Assembly: GCF_023156195.1 (NCBI RefSeq)
Contig: NZ_JAKUKA010000001.1
Location: 1,860,001-1,924,000 of the forward strand
DNA: 64,000 bases
Direction of reading: 5' to 3'
Source of the DNA: Chitinophaga sedimenti
GTDB lineage: Bacteria; Bacteroidota; Bacteroidia; Chitinophagales; Chitinophagaceae
Positions 43,317 to 53,644 of this stretch are shown one piece after another. Every line of letters starts with the position of its first letter. Position 1 is the stretch's first letter. The translations under genes and the position numbers were made by a program. Under the pieces are notes generated by a model. It did no database searches. It had not been told where the DNA came from and saw only the letters and a program-made list of their open reading frames with translations.

Positions 43317-43933
43317 TTACTTTTTGTTCCCTTCAATTGCAGTTCAATATCTATATCGTTCATAATCCGTTTATCGTCTGCCAGCGTATCAGCGGTAGCA
43401 TACATCATTCCCCACTTCGTGCGATCTACTTTCAGCAGGGCCGCTAACGTCAGTTCGCCGTTCGCTACATTGATCTTTGCCGGGAAGCTGATCGGAAGTG
43501 TTTTTCCTACCATGGTAAGGTTACCGTTCACCGTGAAGTTGGCGCCATCTACCGCACCGGTAGCACCACCAGTATACGCTGCAATTTTGGTAATCTTAAA
43601 ACGCAGGTCTGCATACTTCGCGATATCAAAAAAATCAGCGGTTTTCAGGTGATTAACCAATTCCGCTTTTAATTCCTCCGTAGGAAGGTTTAAGTTCTTG
43701 ATCGTATTCAAGGGTAAAGAAAAAGTGCCGCCCATTACCTGGTCGTCTTTCACTTTCAGGGCAACGCTTTTTACGGCGATTTCTCCTTCATTAAAATAAC
43801 CGGTTTTCAGATAGCCTTTCCATTCGGCGACAGACTGTTCGGCAACCAGTTCATAATCATCGCCTTCATCTTCTTTTTTGCAGCCCACGATCATCGCCAG
43901 GCCCAGTAACAACGCGCAATAGGTGTGTTTCAT
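43317..43933 (-). CDS. YceI-family lipoprotein (frameshifted at the end)
   Basis: About 205 residues. The start at 43933 gives MKHTYCALLLGLAMIVGC, a lipoprotein signal, before KKEDEGDDYELVAE. The body has the YceI lipocalin-like pattern: SVAEWKGYLKTGYFNEGEIA, GGTFSLPLNTIKNLNLPTEE, HLKTADFFDIAKYADLRFKI, NGNLTMVGKTLPISFPAKIN and KVDRTKWGMMY. YceI proteins bind long-chain isoprenoid-like lipids in the periplasm. Near the end one A is missing; the natural stop is probably after LQLKGTKK at 43317. No partner gene is adjacent. Confidence 0.85.
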
Positions 43934-44044
43934 TTTTACTTGAGGTTTTATTGTGGCGCAAAGATAGAAGGGGATCATTTCGTACAGGCGTGCGAGGCAT
44001 CGAAATGAGGGAATCGGTAGTTAAAGTGCCGGTAAGTTTTTATT

Positions 44045-44821
44045 CTATTGATAAACCCTCACATAATCCACCTCATACACAAACGGCAGATCATTATCAT
44101 CCACCGGCCCCGGCCATCCGCCTTCGCGGCCCAGCGCAAGGTTTAGCAGCAAATAATACCGTTGCTGAAATATCTTCTTCACCTTTTCACTCTCCTGGCT
44201 GTAATCAAATGAGAAATACAGGTTATCGTCGTAATAGCAATCGATCTTCGCATCGCTCCACTCGATCGCATACACGTGAAATCCGTCCGCCGGCGCCACG
44301 TTCTTCTGCGTACCACCTTTCTGCTTGTGTTTGCCATCGTCGCCCTCCCAATGCATCGTACCATACACCGTTGTGGGCTCCTTACCTAAAAATTCCATGA
44401 TATCGATCTCACCACATTCAGGCCAGCGCACAGCGCCATGATTGCTGCCGAGCATCCAGATAGCAGGCCACGAGCCTTTACCGGCGGGCAGTTTAGCGCG
44501 CACTTCCACGCGGCCGTACTGAAAATCGGCTTTGTCCTTTGTGATAATGCTGGCAGACGTGTACTTCGCGCCTTTATAATCTTCTTTTTTTGCTTCGATG
44601 CGCAGGTGACCGTTTTCCACGCGGGCATTTTCGGGACGATGACTGGTGTAATATTGCGGCTCTTTATTGCGTATAAAGCCTTGTTCATAGCTCCATTTCG
44701 TGGAATCGGGCAGACCGGTGTAATTGAACTCATCGCTCCACAACAGTTTGCGGCCGGCGTGTTTGCTGGCGGTACAGGCGGCCAGGCTGCAGCATGACAG
44801 TAATAGTATCAAGTATTTCAT
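44045..44821 (-). CDS. GH16 beta-glucanase (laminarinase-like) lipoprotein
   Basis: Intact, 258 residues. Lipobox signal (MKYLILLLSCCSLAAC) then WSDEFNYTGLPDSTKWSYEQ, GKGSWPAIWMLGSN, the catalytic stretch WPECGEIDIMEFLGKEPTTV (both Glu and the Asp of ExDxxE), and NLALGREGGWPGPVDDNDLP. This is the GH16 jelly roll of beta-1,3(4)-glucanases that cut laminarin-like or lichenan-like glucans. As a lipoprotein it probably faces outward. It is divergent from the nucleosidase gene. Confidence 0.93.
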   Translation of the reverse strand: MKYLILLLSCCSLAACTASKHAGRKLLWSDEFNYTGLPDSTKWSYEQGFIRNKEPQYYTSHRPENARVENGHLRIEAKKEDYKGAKYTSASIITKDKADFQYGRVEVRAKLPAGKGSWPAIWMLGSNHGAVRWPECGEIDIMEFLGKEPTTVYGTMHWEGDDGKHKQKGGTQKNVAPADGFHVYAIEWSDAKIDCYYDDNLYFSFDYSQESEKVKKIFQQRYYLLLNLALGREGGWPGPVDDNDLPFVYEVDYVRVYQ

Positions 44822-44841
44822 AGTTGCTTAAAATAGTAAAA

Positions 44842-44869
44842 ATCCCGCGGTTTCTTATTTTTGCGGGAT
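44842..44869 (+). promoter_or_regulatory. Hairpin covering -7 box and start of the nucleosidase gene
   Basis: ATCCCGC (44842-44848) and GCGGGAT (44863-44869) form a perfect 7-bp inverted repeat. The loop contains TATTTTTG (44856-44863), a TAnnTTTG -7 box; the right arm covers the first ATG. It could mark a repressor site or hide the start codon. Confidence 0.4.
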
Positions 44870-45455
44870 GATGAATGATATTATACGGGCAGCAGCTATT
44901 CCATCCCTCGATCCTTTATACGTGTTTGCACTGGAATCGGAAGCTGCCGGCGAGTTTGACGATTATCCCAAGTTGATTACCGGTATCGGCAAAGTGAGCG
45001 CCGCCTATCAGCTGACCAAAAGTATTCATACCCGGCGACCCGGACTCATCATAAACCTCGGTTCAGCAGGCAGTACGCGGTTCAAACGTGGCGAGGTGGT
45101 TTGCTGTAATACGTTTATCCAGCGCGATATGGATGTAACAGGACTCGGCTTCCCAAAATACGAAACGCCGCTATCCGGCTTTGGCCCCGTGCTGCAGTAT
45201 GGTCTTCAGCTGGAAGGCGTGCAACAGGGTATCTGCGGCACAGGCGACAGCTTCGAAATGGCGCACAGCGTGGTCGAATATGATGTGCTGGACATGGAAG
45301 CCTATCCCCTGGCCCTGATTGCCAAACAGGAAAACATTCCCTTTCTCTGCTTAAAATATATTTCTGATGGTGCCGATGGTGGTGCGGCGGAAGAATGGAC
45401 CATACAGGTGCACCTTGCGGCGGCAGCTCTCCGGAAAACATTGTCTGCGCTATAA
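44868..45455 (+). CDS. Nucleosidase, MTA/SAH or futalosine-hydrolase-like
   Basis: Intact, 195 residues, cytoplasmic. Phosphorylase/nucleosidase fold: FALESEAAGEFDDYPKLITG, INLGSAGSTRFKRGEVVCCN, GICGTGDSFEMAHSVVEYDV, the nucleoside-binding Glu in VLDMEAYPLALIAKQENIPF, and the general-acid Asp in LKYISDGADGGA. Such enzymes cleave the N-glycosidic bond of methylthioadenosine, adenosylhomocysteine or futalosine; which one applies here cannot be told. It starts at the first of two ATG codons; a hairpin overlaps this start. Confidence 0.82.
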   Translation: MMNDIIRAAAIPSLDPLYVFALESEAAGEFDDYPKLITGIGKVSAAYQLTKSIHTRRPGLIINLGSAGSTRFKRGEVVCCNTFIQRDMDVTGLGFPKYETPLSGFGPVLQYGLQLEGVQQGICGTGDSFEMAHSVVEYDVLDMEAYPLALIAKQENIPFLCLKYISDGADGGAAEEWTIQVHLAAAALRKTLSAL

Positions 45456-45459
45456 ACAA

Positions 45460-45488
45460 AACGCTCCGGCCATATTGACCGGAGCGTT
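45460..45488. terminator. Bidirectional terminator
   Basis: AACGCTCCGG and CCGGAGCGTT pair over 10 bp around a 9-base loop between convergent genes. Confidence 0.85.
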
Positions 45489-45495
45489 CCTGTTA

Positions 45496-46023
45496 TTATC
45501 GGATCTTTAAGATAGATTCAAATATCGGGGAAGGCACGTTGCCTTCATCCCATCCCTGCTGCAACCGGTACTGACCGCCGACGCGGCTCTCCAGGTACCA
45601 GGTAATGCCTTCCAACCCACGGCTTTGTGGCGGAATAGCCTGCGAAAGCTGGTCTGCCACTTCCTTCCATCGTGTATCTCTCAGTACGATCAATGTGTCG
45701 GCGACGATTACACCGTCCGGCCGCATTTCTTTGCGGTTCGCGTACACCACATCGTTGAACTTGTTGAGCCTTATCACCGTCAGGTTGGCCACGGCGGGCA
45801 ACCAGGTGAGGCGAACGAAATCACCGTTTCCATTGTAACCGGCCAGGGACGGCTCCTTCATGGCGAACAATACACCGGAAGCCAGGTTCTTCCGGACGGA
45901 AGAGTCGTTTGGAAAATATACAGCTGCGCTGGTGGCGGGTTGCATCCTTTCTGTCACACGCACGCGGCTTTCTGAGCAGGCTGCGAGCAATAATACCAAT
46001 CCTAATACTGGAAGTCGCTTCAT
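45496..46023 (-). CDS. Hypothetical lipoprotein
   Basis: Intact, 175 residues. Lipobox signal (MKRLPVLGLVLLLAAC) then SESRVRVTERMQPATSAAVY. The mature part is compact and beta-rich (FVRLTWLPAVANLTVIRLNK, GVIVADTLIVLRDTRWKEVA, YLESRVGGQYRLQQGWDEGN). I recognise no family. It is divergent from the esterase gene 72 bp away and convergent with the nucleosidase. A membrane-anchored periplasmic or surface role is all that can be said. Confidence 0.6.
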   Translation of the reverse strand: MKRLPVLGLVLLLAACSESRVRVTERMQPATSAAVYFPNDSSVRKNLASGVLFAMKEPSLAGYNGNGDFVRLTWLPAVANLTVIRLNKFNDVVYANRKEMRPDGVIVADTLIVLRDTRWKEVADQLSQAIPPQSRGLEGITWYLESRVGGQYRLQQGWDEGNVPSPIFESILKIR

Positions 46024-46058
46024 TCCCCAAACTTATAAATATTTCTTCTCTAAATTGA

Positions 46059-46066
46059 TATATTTG
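46059..46066 (+). promoter_or_regulatory. -7 promoter box of the esterase gene
   Basis: TATATTTG matches TAnnTTTG and lies 28 bp before the ATG at 46095. Confidence 0.5.
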
Positions 46067-46094
46067 TTTCTCCACGTTCACACTTATTCGACCC

Positions 46095-46897
46095 ATGAAA
46101 CATTTCCCGATCGCAGCCGCCCTCGTCCTTCTTTTAGCTACGGACGCACATAGCCAGGAATTTAAGACCTACGCTTATAAAGACACCTTAAAGCTGGATG
46201 TTTTCACGCCTCCCGGCTTGCAACCTGGCGAACTAAGACCCGTGATGGTACTGTTTCACGGCGGCGGCTGGGTGCGCGGCACCCGTGACGTAATGTACCC
46301 GGAGTGCCGCTACTTCGTACAAAGGGGTTTCGTGACCATCACGGCCAGTTACAGTTTATTAAAACAGGGGGAAAGAGATAAGTCGATTTGCCTGCGGGAT
46401 GTGAAGTCCGCCGTACGATGGGTATTGCAGCACGCGCAAGAGCTACATGCAGACAGCACCCAACTCGTTATGGGCGGAAGTTCCGCCGGTGGCCACCTTT
46501 CCAGTATGGCGGCGTTGGATACGAGCATTAACGCGATCGGTGAAACAACCATTCCCATTCGTCCCAAAGCATTGATCCTGCTTAATCCCGCATATGCCGC
46601 GACCGACCCGGTGGCGGTGGCGCCTTTGATAAGGTAAACAAACAGTCGCCTGCGGTGATCCAGTTCTTTGGCAGCGCCGATGAATGGAAATCCGGCGGCG
46701 ATAAGTTCCGTGCTGTGCTGGACTCCGTTGGTGTACATAATGAATATTGGATTGCAGACGGTGGGCCACATACGTTCTACCGTCAAAAGGAATGGGCCGG
46801 CGAAACCATGTATAAAATGGATGCCTTTCTTGTATCGTTGGGGATATTAAAAAGCCCGGCGCCAAAGGCAGCCGGGCCGGAAAAGTATCATCATTGA
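46095..46897 (+). CDS. Secreted alpha/beta hydrolase, esterase/lipase-like (frameshifted)
   Basis: About 268 residues with a signal peptide (MKHFPIAAALVLLLATDAHS). Motifs are VMVLFHGGGWVRGTRDVMYP (oxyanion HGGGW), LVMGGSSAGGHLSSMAALDT (nucleophile Ser in GSSAGG), the acid near FFGSADEWK and His in GGPHTFYRQ. This HSL/BD-FAE-like set is common in polysaccharide-associated esterases. The frame breaks near 46630; one base gives PLDKVNKQSPAVIQFFG. A stem GCCCGGC/GCCGGGC at 46854-46877 lies within the last codons, so the natural stop may be slightly earlier. Confidence 0.82.
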
Positions 46898-46935
46898 TTT
46901 CTGCCGCCACGCTGGGGCGCCGACCTCGCCGGCGC

Positions 46936-49298
46936 TCACTGCCTTTGTGGAGGAGGCGCGCTTCGCTGCGGCGTAGACTGCCGTTGCGCAGGTTGCGTAC
47001 TCCTTTGCGGCATCGTTTGTCTGAAATTATCGTTGCGATTAGCCCCTCTTTCCCGGGAAGATTGCTGCCTGTCCAGGTCAGCGTTCCTGTTTTGTCCCGA
47101 TGACTGCCACCGGCTATTGTTACGTTGATCCCAGCCGCCGTTGTTATTTCTTTGGTAGACGTTGCCGTCCGGGTCGGTAAGGACGTTATTGCTGTTGTTG
47201 TTAGGACGGGTAGCCGGACGTTGCGGGTTGGTACCCGGACGTGGTGTAGGATTCACCGGACGTGTAGGCGTAGTGCCCGGGACGCCGGGGCGTACGGGAC
47301 GCGTATCATTACCAGGAGTGCCCGGACGAACAGGCGCAGTCCCCGGATTCGTTGGCCGCGTGTCATTACCCGGAGTACCCGGACGAACCGGCCGCGTGTC
47401 ATTACCCGGAACACCCGGACGAACCGGCGAAGTCCCCGGCCGCACAATCCCCGGCCTAACATCCCGCGTATCCCTGATCCCCGCGGCACGATTGTAAATA
47501 TTATTGCTATGCCCCCTGTTCACCGCCGCATAATTCGCACGCGCCGGCGCCGCATACATATTACGCGGACGATTCACCCGCACATTCGGACGCGTAGTAC
47601 GAATAGGCGCACCCCGCCGGCCATAATAACCGCCATTCCAACCCCATGGCCGGTAAGGGGGCCGCCAGTAGGCAGGACCGCCAAACCATCCACCGTAATA
47701 AGGGTAACTGCCGCCCATATGGTACCAGCCAAAGTTGAACACCATGCCAAAGCTCATATTCCAGCCCGTCCATGGATTATAGCAAAAGCCAAATCCCCAG
47801 GTAACCGGTCGCGGGTAATAGTAACGGCGATACCACGGCCGGTAATACCACCCCGTGCCATATACGACCGTCGGCCCACTGATGTACGAACCCAGGTAAC
47901 CAGGCGTATACCCCATATAAACATAATCCGGCGTGTAGTCATACACGTAAACATATTTCGTATTATAAGCGGGACTTTGCGGCGGAATGCGCTCCACATC
48001 GGTGGGGCGTTCGTTCGCTACCTCCCAGGGGCCGGTCGGCGTATTACTTACGAACCAGATCCCGTTATCTACCGCGAAATAGCGGCCGTCCGATGTTTGC
48101 AGTACTGTTACGTTCGCGTTCTCCGCAACCTGCAGGTTAGTATTGGCAATGGGCGAAAATTGCGGCGTACCATCGTAATGCACATCACACTGCGCGGTAC
48201 GGCGGTCTACTTTCGCGGTTTGCGGCAATTGTGCATCCATCCGCGCCTCCTGCGCTTCCGTGGTACCTGCTACGCTAGCCAGCACCCCATCCTTTTCTGA
48301 ACCCTGCGGTATCTTAGCAAAATCAGCCGGCAATTTATCGGCCGCAACGTACTGCCACGGCCCGCTCAGGTTAGGCGCACTGAACCAGCGGCCCGAAATA
48401 AGCGTGTACGTTCGCTGCGTCGTAATATCTTTAAAAATCTCATCAAGGGTATTATCAGCATATAAAGACCCGTACCGGCAACACTCTGGTAAGTAGCCGG
48501 TCCATCGGTCTGCAGCAGTTCCGCAGGTTTTGTACTGACCACGATTTCCGTTGGCTGCGTAGGCAGGTCGGAAGCCTGCAAATTCGCGTCCTCTTTCTCC
48601 CCCGCGCGCACCTCCCTGTCTAATTGGGAAAGAAAGGAAGGAAGCTTTTTCACATGCGCATACGGCCCCGTCGGGCTGCCGGCCGTATACCAGAAATTAC
48701 TGGCGTACAGGTAATACTGTCGCGCCTTTGGATCCTTCACCACCAGGAAAGGCGTATTCACTACGCGGTCCAGCTTCAGGTTCTCGTCCTGCGATACCTG
48801 TGGCTCGCCGTCAAATAACACCAGTGTAGCAGCCTTGTCGCGGTAAAGAATATCCGGCGGTTCGTTATTAAGTCCGGCATCGTCGCGCTGTTCCTGTTGC
48901 AGCGTGGTAAGGAGCTGATCCAGTGATATTTCCATCTGCCATTTCGGTATTTCCTTTTCGATGAGCGCTGCAATGGCATTCACATCGGTTTGCCCGGTAC
49001 TGTCCGCGAACCGCGCGTTGGTGATGTCCGGGCTTTCCAGCGTAGCCATCCGCGTATCCTTGTCCGTGTTCAACACCGCGTTAAACCAGATCGCACCGAA
49101 CAAAGGCTCGGCCGTACCTGTTTTCTTCACAGACACTGCCGACCGGCCCGTTAATTGGTTGCCCTTCAGCGATTCCGGTTGTGGCTGGTAAATAGTAAGG
49201 CGGCCGCCATCAGACAACTTGATATCTTTAGGCCAGGTATTTTGCCCGCGCGCCAGCAGGGCGGGTAACAACAGCAGAAGGAGTAGGGTCTTTTTCAT
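46936..49298 (-). CDS. Secreted protein with Pro/Asn/Arg-rich repeats (frameshifted)
   Basis: About 788 residues with a signal (MKKTLLLLLLLPALLARG). The N-terminal part (LYASNFWYTAGSPTGPYAHV, FVSNTPTGPWEVANERPT, YVYDYTPDYVYMGYTPGYLG) has two to three repeats of a W-x-(T/S)-xPTGPW type also annotated as carbohydrate-binding. A Tyr/Trp/Gly-rich middle follows. The tail has a repeated VRPGTPGNDTRP unit (about four copies, 12-13 residues each) and then a Gln/Asn/Arg-rich end. The frame breaks near 48440. It is probably cell surface; function unknown. The DNA repeats of the tail (about 47275-47445) are periodic, so the length could vary. Confidence 0.7.
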
Positions 49299-49359
49299 GA
49301 TGTTCATTCCTTATTTGAACAATATTCCGGCCTAATAGTTCAGCCGGCTGTAATTTTAG

Positions 49360-49367
49360 TACATTTG
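49360..49367 (+). promoter_or_regulatory. -7 promoter box of rluF
   Basis: TACATTTG matches TAnnTTTG and lies 13 bp before the ATG at 49380. Confidence 0.5.
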
Positions 49368-49379
49368 CGCGGATTTCAC

Positions 49380-50119
49380 ATGGATAAAAGCATCAATAAA
49401 TACATCGCCGAGACCGGCTTCTGCAGCAGACGGGAAGCGGATAAATACATTGAACAGGGCCGCGTGACCATCAATGATAACATCGCGTCCAAAGGCAACC
49501 GCGTGGAAGACGGCGATGTAGTGGAAGTTGACGGCGAGCCGCTGAAGAAGAAGTCGGCCCCGGTATATATCGCTCTTAACAAACCCAAGGGCATTACCTG
49601 TACCACTGATCTCAAAGACAAAACGAACATCATTGATTTCGTGAATTATAAGACCCGCGTATTCCCGATCGGGCGGCTGGATAAGCTGTCGGAAGGGCTC
49701 ATCTTCCTGACCAATGATGGCGACATCGTGAATAAAGTGCTGCGGGCGGGCAATAAACACGAGAAAGAATACATCGTAACGGTAGATAAGCCCATCACGG
49801 TGGAATTCCTGAAGAATATGCGCGGCGGTGTACGCATTCTTAACACTGGACCAAACCCTGTTTCGTACAACAGGAAGGGACAGAAAGATTTCGTATTATC
49901 CTTACCCAGGGACTTAACCGCCAGATACGCCGCATGTGTGAGGCGCTGGATTATAAGGTGACCTCGCTGAAACGTACGCGCATCATGAACTTTACTTTAA
50001 AGGGACTGCAACCCGGCCACTGGCGGCACTTTACAAAAGACGAAGTAGCACAGATCAACGAGCTGGTAGCAAAGAGCAGCAAAACTGCCGACGGCGACCT
50101 GGGCGGGATGGACGAATAA
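49380..50119 (+). CDS. rluF: 23S rRNA pseudouridine synthase RluF-type (frameshifted)
   Basis: About 246 residues. The start at 49380 gives MDKSINKYIAETGFCSRREA, an S4 RNA-binding domain (ADKYIEQGRVTINDN), followed by the synthase domain with the catalytic Asp in FPIGRLDKLSEGLIFLTNDG and VYIALNKPKGITCTTD. It makes pseudouridine 2604 in 23S rRNA in the RluB/E/F group. The frame breaks near 49895; one base gives DFRIILTQGLNRQIRRMCEA, the family motif. It has its own promoter and is divergent from the Pro/Asn/Arg-rich gene. Confidence 0.9.
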
Positions 50120-50202
50120 CAGCATACAGGCACAATTTATGAGCAGGATCATACCCCATATTAACGGCGCTCCTACCGTTATCTAACCCTCTTTTATTAA
50201 AT

Positions 50203-50216
50203 TTGATAAAAATCAA
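50203..50216. promoter_or_regulatory. TTGATAAAAATCAA, FNR-box-like palindrome
   Basis: A perfect TTGATN4ATCAA palindrome 9 bp before the uspA ATG. It overlaps a TAAATTTG -7 box (50198-50205). The position so close to the start is odd for an activator, so it may be a repressor site or chance in AT-rich DNA. Confidence 0.35.
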
Positions 50217-50224
50217 TCCATATT

Positions 50225-51061
50225 ATGAAGAAAATCGCCGCCATATTTGATGGACTTAAGTTCTCCGAAAGTACCCTGCAGTATGCGATTGACATTGCGA
50301 AGGAACAGGCTTCTCACCTGACAGGCATCTTCCCTGACGATTTTATTTACAACAGTTTCAACATCAATAAACTGATTTCCGCCGGCGCCACTGCCGGTAA
50401 GATTGCGGAAATGGAGCAGCTGGACAAGCAGAAGCGCGACGAGGCCGCTGTTGCTTTCGGTAACGCAGCTACGAACGCGGGCCTGCCCTACAGCGTACAC
50501 CGCGATAACAGCATTGCGATACAGGAAGTATTGCATGAAAGCATTTATGCTGACCTCATGGTCATCAATACTACCGAAACCTTTCAGCTGAAGGAACAGG
50601 CGCCACCGACGGACTTCATCCGCAGCCTTCTTAGCGAAGTGCAATGCCCGGTACTACTGGTACCCGCTGTCCACGTGCCTTTCAACAAAATTGTATTGTT
50701 ATATGATGGCGAACCTTCTTCTGTTTTCGCGATCAAAATGTGTTGCTATTTACTGCCCTCGCTGCATCAGCTGCCCGTGCAGGTAATTTCCGTTAACGAT
50801 CCCGGTGCGGGACTGCACCTCGATGATAATAAATTGATGCGTGAATTCCTCACGCTGCACTTCCCGCATGCTACCTACAAAGTGCTGGAAGGCCGGGTAG
50901 AGTCTACCATCCTCGAAGAACTGAAAGCACAGGGGCCTGGTGCACTGACGGTCCTTGGCGCGTACCGTCGCGGCATGGTATCCCGCTGGCTACGCGAAAG
51001 CATGGCCGATTTTTTGATGCGTGAACTAACGACACCCTTGTTTATTGCGCACAATAAATAG
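50225..51061 (+). CDS. Universal stress protein, two UspA domains
   Basis: Intact, 278 residues. Two UspA domains in tandem, the first reading MKKIAAIFDGLKFSESTLQY and ADLMVINTTETFQLKEQA, the second starting PFNKIVLLYDGEPSSVFAIK and ending GALTVLGAYRRGMVSRWLRE with LTTPLFIAHNK. Usp proteins bind nucleotides and support survival under oxygen or nutrient stress. The ATPase gene starts only 5 bp after the stop, so the two are one transcript. An FNR-box-like palindrome precedes it. Confidence 0.92.
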   Translation: MKKIAAIFDGLKFSESTLQYAIDIAKEQASHLTGIFPDDFIYNSFNINKLISAGATAGKIAEMEQLDKQKRDEAAVAFGNAATNAGLPYSVHRDNSIAIQEVLHESIYADLMVINTTETFQLKEQAPPTDFIRSLLSEVQCPVLLVPAVHVPFNKIVLLYDGEPSSVFAIKMCCYLLPSLHQLPVQVISVNDPGAGLHLDDNKLMREFLTLHFPHATYKVLEGRVESTILEELKAQGPGALTVLGAYRRGMVSRWLRESMADFLMRELTTPLFIAHNK

Positions 51062-51066
51062 TATGT

Positions 51067-53644
51067 ATGATGAACTGGCACCATTCGGATGTTGCCGCCG
51101 TAACCAGGGAACTGGGCACAGGCGACAAAGGACTTAGTACAGCTGAAGCCTTAAAACGACTGGAGCAATACGGCCCTAACGTACTGGAGAGTAAGGGGCG
51201 GAAAACTGCATGGTCCATCCTCCTGGCCCAGTTCAAAGACCTGATGATCATCATACTCGCCGCGGCCGCCGTTATCTCCGGCGTGGCCGGCGATCTCACC
51301 GACGCGATTATAATCATCGTTATCGTTATACTCAATGCCTTCGTGGGTTTCATACAGGAATACCGCGCCGAAAAAGCCATGGAAGCCTTGCAAAAGATGG
51401 CTGCTCCCAAGGCGCTGGTATTACGGGATGGAAAGGAAACACAGGTAGATGCGGACCAACTGGTGCCGGGCGATCTCGTGCTGCTCGAAGCCGGTGTAAT
51501 CGTACCCGCCGACCTCCGGCTAACGGAAACGCATGCACTCCGCATAGAGGAAGCGGCCCTTACCGGCGAATCCGCCCCGGTTGATAAAACGGCGGAGGCA
51601 TTAAAAGAAGAAGACCCGCCGTTTGGCGACCGGTTGAATATGGCCTACAAAAGCGCCATGGTCACAAAAGGCCGTGGAAGCGGTTTCGTAGTGGCCACAG
51701 GCATGAAAACAGAAGTTGGACGCATTGCCGAAATGTTACAGGGGAAAGAGGGCGAAACCCCATTACAGAAGCGCATGGCCGATTTCGGCCGCAAACTCTC
51801 CTACATCGTGATGGGTATTTGCGTGCTGCTCTTTGGTATCGGCATGTTACGCGGCGAAAATGCGATCACCATGCTTTTAACAGCTACTTCGCTGGCTGTT
51901 GCCGCCATTCCCGAAGCCCTGCCTGCACTGATCACCATCGCCCTCGCCAGGGGCGCTAAAAGGCTGGTCAAAAAGAATGCCCTCGTGCGTAAACTACCTG
52001 CCGTGGAAACACTCGGGTCAGTTAATTTCATTTGTACGGATAAAACAGGCACCCTCACGCAGAACCGCATGGAAGTCACGGCCGCAGAACCGGCCAGGCA
52101 AACGCCCGGGATAAATGATAACATCCCCCTCCTCTATCTCGCCATGGCCCTGAACCAGGATGCACGCAAAGATGATAAAGGCGAATGGACAGGCGATCCC
52201 ACCGAAATAGCATTGATAAAATATGTCATCGATCAGTATGATGATGCGAAAGTGCAACAGCTACTCAGTAATTACAAACGCGTGGATGAATTGCCATTCG
52301 ACTCCGACAGGAAGTTGATGAGTACTATTCATCGTTATGATGATAAATTTCTATTGATCACGAAAGGTGCTGCCGAAGCTGTAGCGCCCATCCTGAAAGA
52401 CAAACAGGCGGCCGGAAAGATGAATAAAGACAGCAGTGATATGGCCGCGGAAGGCATGCGTGTGCTGGCCTATGGATATCGCATACTGGACAAACAACCG
52501 GCCGACGTGGCGGAAGACGAGCTGGAACGGGACCTTGAATATGCCGGCATCACCGGCATGATCGATCCGCCGAGAGAGGAAGTGAAAGCCGCCATTGCTG
52601 AATGTAAAACCGCCGGCATACAACCGGTCATGATTACCGGCGATCACCTGCAAACAGCGGCCGCTATTGGCCGCGATATCGGTTTATTATCAGAAAACGA
52701 TGAAGTGATTGCAGGCGTAGACCTCGCTAAACTTAGTGATGAAGAACTGGACCAGCGGGTAGAAAAGATCAAGGTATATGCACGGGTTTCGCCGGAACAG
52801 AAGCTGAACATCGTTAAATCGCTGCAACGCACCGGGCACTATGCCGCCATGACAGGCGATGGCGTGAACGATGCGCCAAGCCTGCGTACAGCCAATATCG
52901 GCATCGCGATGGGCATCACGGGAACGGACGTAAGTAAAGAGGCCGCCCACATGATCCTGCTGGACGATAACTTCGCCACGATTGTACGCGCGGGTGAAAG
53001 AGGGCCGGCGCATCTATGACAACATCCGCAAATTTGTCAAGTACATTATGACCTGCAACGGCGCCGAGATCTGGACCTTCGTCCTGGCGCCAATTCTCGG
53101 GCTCCCCATTCCACTATTGCCCGTACATATCCTCTGGATCAACCTTGTAACCGACGGTCTTCCGGGATTGGCCCTCGCTGCGGAAAGTGCAGAACCCGAC
53201 GTCATGAAAAGGCCTCCGGCCGATCCTGAAGAAAGCCTGTTTACCCGCGCCACCGGCATACACATTGTTTGGGTCGGATTACTGATGACGGCCGTTACTC
53301 TTGGCACCCAGGCATGGGCTATTCACATCGGCGACGCGCACTGGCAAACCATGGTATTCACCGTATTGTCTTTATCGCAGCTGGCGCACGTGATGGCCAT
53401 TCGCAGCGATGTACTGATATTCAGACGCGGCCTGTTCTCCAACCTCCCGCTGGTAGGCGCAGTGTTGCTGACTTTCGGACTGCAGCTCCTCGTGATTTAC
53501 CTTCCGGCCGCGCAGCACATTTTCAGAACGCAACCCTTAACCCTGGCCGAACTCGCTATCTGCATCGGTTTAGCCGGAGTGGTATTTCATGCGGTTGAAT
53601 TTGAAAAACTACTCAAAAAAGGACGTATGCGAAAAGCGTATTAA
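51067..53644 (+). CDS. Cation-transporting P-type ATPase, Ca2+-type (frameshifted)
   Basis: About 859 residues, inner membrane. P2-type: EALKRLEQYGPNVLESKGRK at the N-terminus, the actuator motif EEAALTGESAPVDKT, the M4 PEALPALITIALARGAKRLV, the phosphorylated Asp in FICTDKTGTLTQN, and the hinge MTGDGVNDAPSLRTANIGIA. It pumps Ca2+ or a similar cation out of the cytosol. The frame breaks near 53000; one base gives IVRAVKEGRRIYDNIRKFVK, and the C-terminal helices then read through to RKAY. It follows uspA directly. The pairing of Usp and P-ATPase suggests a stress-related role. Confidence 0.93.

Noticed and set aside
47275..47445. Regular repeats that might be a CRISPR array
   Set aside because: The units are about 39 bp without unique spacers and lie in frame in a coding region giving VRPGTPGNDTRP; no cas gene is nearby.
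46936..48300. Long plus-strand frame of about 390 codons (47125-48300)
   Set aside because: It is a GC-rich shadow of the real minus-strand gene, with Arg/Thr/Ile-rich nonsense composition and no ribosome site.
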